A DNA stretch of 64,000 bases from Thermalbibacter longus (GTDB lineage Bacteria; Chloroflexota; Chloroflexia; Thermomicrobiales; Thermomicrobiaceae), in assembly GCF_023806485.1 (NCBI RefSeq), contig NZ_JAMSLR010000009.1, positions 80,790-144,789 of the forward strand. The letters are read 5' to 3'. A model generated the notes under the pieces. That model was not told the origin of the DNA. It saw only the letters and a program-made list of their open reading frames with translations, and did no database searches. A program made the translations under genes and the position numbers. Below are positions 61,907-64,000 of the stretch, in pieces; positions within the stretch are counted from its first letter, which is position 1, and the number at the start of each line of letters is the position of its first letter.

Positions 61907-62354
61907 CAGCGACCCGGTAGTGCACCACCCTGTACGCCAGGTGATGGCGGCGATCAAGGCGGCTGGCTCGCCAGCGGAGATCGCGCGCGTCGTCGGGGAC
62001 TATCTCGACGCACTGAGTGTCCGGGCTCCGCCAGGCCACCAGATCGCCGAGACAGGCGACAGCCTGGGCCCCGACAGGACGCTCGGTCTCTCGCCTGTCC
62101 AGGCGCTGGTGGCGGCGGTTGTCCGGTGCGCCGTAGCTGACTGCCGCCAGGGCCGGCGCGAGGCCTGCCGCTGGCTGCGTGGCGACGCGCGTGCGTGGCT
62201 CGCCCTCGTGCTCGGCGACGCAGCGCTCGACTACGCCACCCAGCGGCTCGCAGACCTGGCAGATCAGATTGAGCGTGTGAACAATCGACCGAGAAAGGAG
62301 CAGCGCGATGAAGACGATCGACGACCTGATCCGGAAGGCCGATGCCGTAGCTGA
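61896..62354 (+). CDS. Hypothetical element protein (152 aa)
   Basis: ATG 61896 lies within the end of the preceding small gene. The protein has helical stretches VRQVMAAIKAAGSPAEIARVVGDYLDAL and ALVAAVVRCAVADCRQGRREACRWLRGDARAWLALVLGD, and a charged tail that overlaps the next gene by 47 bp. The pattern of Cys/Trp in a C-terminal helix occurs in several small phage proteins. No family recognised. Confidence 0.6.
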   Translation: MTSDSDPVVHHPVRQVMAAIKAAGSPAEIARVVGDYLDALSVRAPPGHQIAETGDSLGPDRTLGLSPVQALVAAVVRCAVADCRQGRREACRWLRGDARAWLALVLGDAALDYATQRLADLADQIERVNNRPRKEQRDEDDRRPDPEGRCRS

Positions 62355-62931
62355 GGAGCTGAGCGGCCGGCTCCAGGCGCTCGAGCAGGGACTCGACGAG
62401 CAGGGACGACGTGTCCGGCCCAGCGACCGCGACTACGAGCGCGAGCGCGTGATCGCTGAGGCCGAGCGCCGGATCGGCGCGATCGAGCAACAGCTCGCCA
62501 GCCTGCTCGACTCGGCTCCTGACGAGGCCGAAGCCGTGCTCCGACGGCTCGCGTTGACCGGCGTTGACGCCCTGGACTACCGCCAGCGCATCGAACGAGC
62601 TATCGAGAGGGCTGGCGGCGACAGCCCTCGCGCTTTCCGGTCGGAGCTCCGGCAGGCAGTCAACGACCGCGACGCGCGCCGTGCCGCGTGGCTCATCCGC
62701 GAGTGTGGCGTCTACCTCACTCGTGACCGCGCGGAGGCATTCGCCCGTGAGGCGCTTGAGGCGCTCGAGACCTTGCTGCCGCCCTCTGATGCCGAGTGCA
62801 TCCAGCTGTACCGGGTGCTCCGGTTCGAAGGACGGCTCGCGCTCGAGAGTCGTCTCCTGTTCGCGCGTGGTGCGGTGCGGCGCGCCAAAGGCGAAGCCCC
62901 GCGGCCGCTCAGCGTCCGGGAGATGGTGTGA
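62308..62931 (+). CDS. Hypothetical coiled-coil element protein (207 aa)
   Basis: ATG 62308 has AAGGAG upstream. The first 90 residues form long heptad-like helices (TIDDLIRKADAVAEELSGRL, AEAERRIGAIEQQLASLLD), and the rest is also helical with many Arg and Glu. It has no membrane segment or catalytic motif. The last base overlaps the next ATG. Possibly a structural or DNA-binding accessory protein. Confidence 0.65.
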   Translation: MKTIDDLIRKADAVAEELSGRLQALEQGLDEQGRRVRPSDRDYERERVIAEAERRIGAIEQQLASLLDSAPDEAEAVLRRLALTGVDALDYRQRIERAIERAGGDSPRAFRSELRQAVNDRDARRAAWLIRECGVYLTRDRAEAFAREALEALETLLPPSDAECIQLYRVLRFEGRLALESRLLFARGAVRRAKGEAPRPLSVREMV

Positions 62932-63143
62932 TGGGACGGCGGCGACAGCCGGCCTCTGAGCAGCAGGCGCTCTTTACGGCGCTGGTCAAGGCGCTCGTCG
63001 CTGCGATCGGGGCGGAACTCCGCGGTGACCGGGAAACGCGTGACGCGCTGGCCGCTGAGGCGCAACGGCTCGCAGCGACGCTCGACTGCCGATGGCCGGG
63101 CTGGCGTGCCTGGGCATCGCGCAACTTGCGACGGAAACGGTGA
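62931..63143 (+). CDS. Small basic element protein (70 aa)
   Basis: ATG 62931 shares its A with the upstream TGA (TGATG). It starts MGRRRQPASEQQALFTALVKALVAAIG and ends WPGWRAWASRNLRRKR, with basic ends around an Ala-rich helical middle. Composition suits nucleic-acid binding. No family recognised. Confidence 0.6.
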   Translation: MGRRRQPASEQQALFTALVKALVAAIGAELRGDRETRDALAAEAQRLAATLDCRWPGWRAWASRNLRRKR

Positions 63144-63149
63144 CAATCG

Positions 63150-63629
63150 ATGCCAGCGGACGCACTCTCGCCGAAACAACGAATCTTCGCGGCAGCGCTG
63201 GCGCGTGGCGCGAGCCTGGCCGAAGCTGCGGCAGAGGCCGGCGTCTCGAAGCGGACGGCCGTCCGCTGGCATCAGCACCCCGCTGTCCGCGCCGCAGTCG
63301 AAGCGCACCTGGCGCGGATGGAGGAGGCCATCACCCTTGGACTGGTCGCTGGAGCGAGCGAGGGCATCACCCGGCTCCGGCAGGCGCTCGGTGAGCCTGA
63401 CCAGCGGCTGGCCGTCAGAGCGGCCGATCGCCTGGTGAGCCACTACCTCACCCGCGTCGTGGCGCTGCGGCAGGGAGCGCTGTGGGATCAGGCCGAGATC
63501 GAGCGCCTGACGCGGGTGATGGAGCAGGCACTGGTGAGCACGCTCGCCGAGTTGGGGCTCGGCGAGCGTGAGGCCGAAGCGCGGAAGCTGCTGGCTGAGG
63601 CGATCCAGCGTGCCTTCGCTAGCACTTGA
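63150..63629 (+). CDS. HTH protein resembling a phage terminase small subunit
   Basis: This encodes 159 aa from ATG 63150. An N-terminal helix-turn-helix, LSPKQRIFAAALARGASLAEAAAEAGVSKRTAVRWHQHPAVRAAV, matches the DNA-recognition part of small terminase subunits (phBC6A51/Terminase_2-like) that choose the packaging site. The remaining helices (RQALGEPDQRLAVRAADRLVSHYL) also fit the family's oligomerisation region. No large terminase follows within the window. A transposase-like or plasmid regulator HTH remains possible. Confidence 0.65.
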   Translation: MPADALSPKQRIFAAALARGASLAEAAAEAGVSKRTAVRWHQHPAVRAAVEAHLARMEEAITLGLVAGASEGITRLRQALGEPDQRLAVRAADRLVSHYLTRVVALRQGALWDQAEIERLTRVMEQALVSTLAELGLGEREAEARKLLAEAIQRAFAST

Positions 63630-63665
63630 GCGGACTGCTCCCCACGCGCGGGCGCAACAGTCGAA

Positions 63666-63699
63666 GGGGGCTTCCGGGGGAAACCGGGGATTTCCGGGG
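63666..63699 (+). other. G-quadruplex-capable tract
   Basis: Four runs of 4-5 G are separated by CTTCC, AAACC and ATTTCC. The tract is also a repeat of a (G)GGGG-N-N-N-CC unit with a 10-bp period. It lies just after the terminase-like gene. Confidence 0.6.
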
Positions 63700-63736
63700 A
63701 CACGCCCCACACACCATTTTGTTTTCGGCAGAAAAT

Positions 63737-63766
63737 GCCGCCCCCAGGTGCTACCCCAGGGGCGGC
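63737..63766 (-). terminator. Terminator for the minus-strand gene at the window end
   Basis: GCCGCCCC at 63737-63744 pairs with GGGGCGGC at 63759-63766. On the minus strand it is followed by ATTTTCTG, a moderate U-run, 28 bp past the stop of the gene at 63795. Confidence 0.65.
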
Positions 63767-63794
63767 GGGTACAGGGAGGGGGAAGTGGGGTATG

Positions 63795-64000
63795 CTACCG
63801 CTGGTACCGCTCGGCTGCGCCCACCAGCGGCCAGCCGCGGCGGTACAGGATCAGGCGGGCCAGGACGGACTCGGCGTAGACGGCGTGCACGCGCTCCGGC
63901 TGCAGGCGGCGGAACGGGCGTGCTGTCCACACGGTCACCTGGCCCGCGTCGTCGAGGCGCAGGCGGGCCGGCCGCCAGCGGTCCGACGGCGCGCGCTGCA
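63795..64000 (-). CDS. Hypothetical protein, 5' partial, minus strand
   Basis: At least 67 codons are open to the window end and stop at TAG 63795. The visible C-terminus reads QVTVWTARPFRRLQPERV, then HAVYAESVLARLILYRRG and WPLVGAAERYQR. Trp/Tyr/Arg-rich and non-repetitive, it looks like real protein. It is the first minus-strand gene in the element and has a terminator after it, so it may belong to a separate module (lysogeny or integration). Function unknown. Confidence 0.6.
   Translation of the reverse strand, partial: QRAPSDRWRPARLRLDDAGQVTVWTARPFRRLQPERVHAVYAESVLARLILYRRGWPLVGAAERYQR

Larger units (their letters stand above)
57689..64000 (+). mobile_element. Left part of an integrated phage-like or plasmid-like element (right end beyond window)
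   Basis: From about 57689 onward, short genes with tiny gaps or overlaps run on the plus strand: zinc-binding small proteins, a primase-helicase, a D5-like primase module, small unknown proteins and a terminase-small-subunit-like HTH protein. The left edge coincides with the broken dehydratase gene. No integrase, capsid or portal gene is in view. I cannot tell a prophage from an integrated plasmid or satellite. Confidence 0.7.

Overview
The window is high-GC bacterial chromosomal DNA ending in a phage-like or plasmid-like element. There is no rRNA and no ribosomal protein gene, so placement is inference. A form I (aerobic) CO dehydrogenase, a HemQ-type coproheme decarboxylase, an aconitase of the AcnA type, many GTG starts and a monoderm-style ABC and amino-sugar repertoire together suggest a Chloroflexota bacterium of the Thermomicrobia/Sphaerobacter kind.

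Layout. 1-6.5 kb: a beta-hydroxyacid dehydrogenase (cut by the window edge), a proline-racemase-family enzyme, an M20 carbamoylase/hydantoinase, tRNA-Lys(UUU), a small unknown protein and a DUF92 membrane protein. 6.8-13.2 kb, minus strand: aconitase, a two-domain M16 protease and HemQ. 13.6-18.6 kb, minus strand: coxM-coxS-coxL and an XdhC-type maturation factor with a fused YHS domain. A Uma2-family nuclease, a frameshifted S9 peptidase and a MocA-type molybdopterin cytidylyltransferase coupled to a two-component system follow. 24-33 kb: a glutamine-synthetase-like ligase, a small membrane protein, an MFS transporter, a GAF/PAS/GGDEF diguanylate cyclase, an M24 peptidase, an amidohydrolase and tRNA-Lys(CUU). 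34-40.3 kb: a sugar ABC importer, a crotonase and class III CoA-transferase pair, and a gamma-carbonic anhydrase.

40.7-51.1 kb is an amino-sugar and cell-wall recycling block. On the plus strand are a GntR regulator, a lone Gfo/Idh C-terminal domain, a SIS protein, NagA, a beta-lactamase-fold hydrolase, AnmK and a GH20 hexosaminidase. MurQ and a GlcNAc-kinase-type protein converge on them from the minus strand, with a remnant that looks like the end of namZ upstream of murQ. The GntR promoter overlaps DasR/NagR-like half-sites, so the regulator probably senses amino-sugar phosphates.

53.6-57.7 kb is a minus-strand operon (enolase-superfamily dehydratase, UlaG-like lactonase, RbsC-like permease, U32 protein). 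Its first gene lacks a start codon exactly where the final region begins. From about 57.7 kb to the window end, short overlapping plus-strand genes encode zinc-binding proteins, a primase-helicase, a D5-primase-type C-terminal module and a terminase-small-subunit-like protein. The primase-helicase gene carries repeated 9-11 bp motifs read in different codon phases, a candidate internal replication origin. No integrase, capsid or portal gene is visible; the right end of the element lies outside the window.
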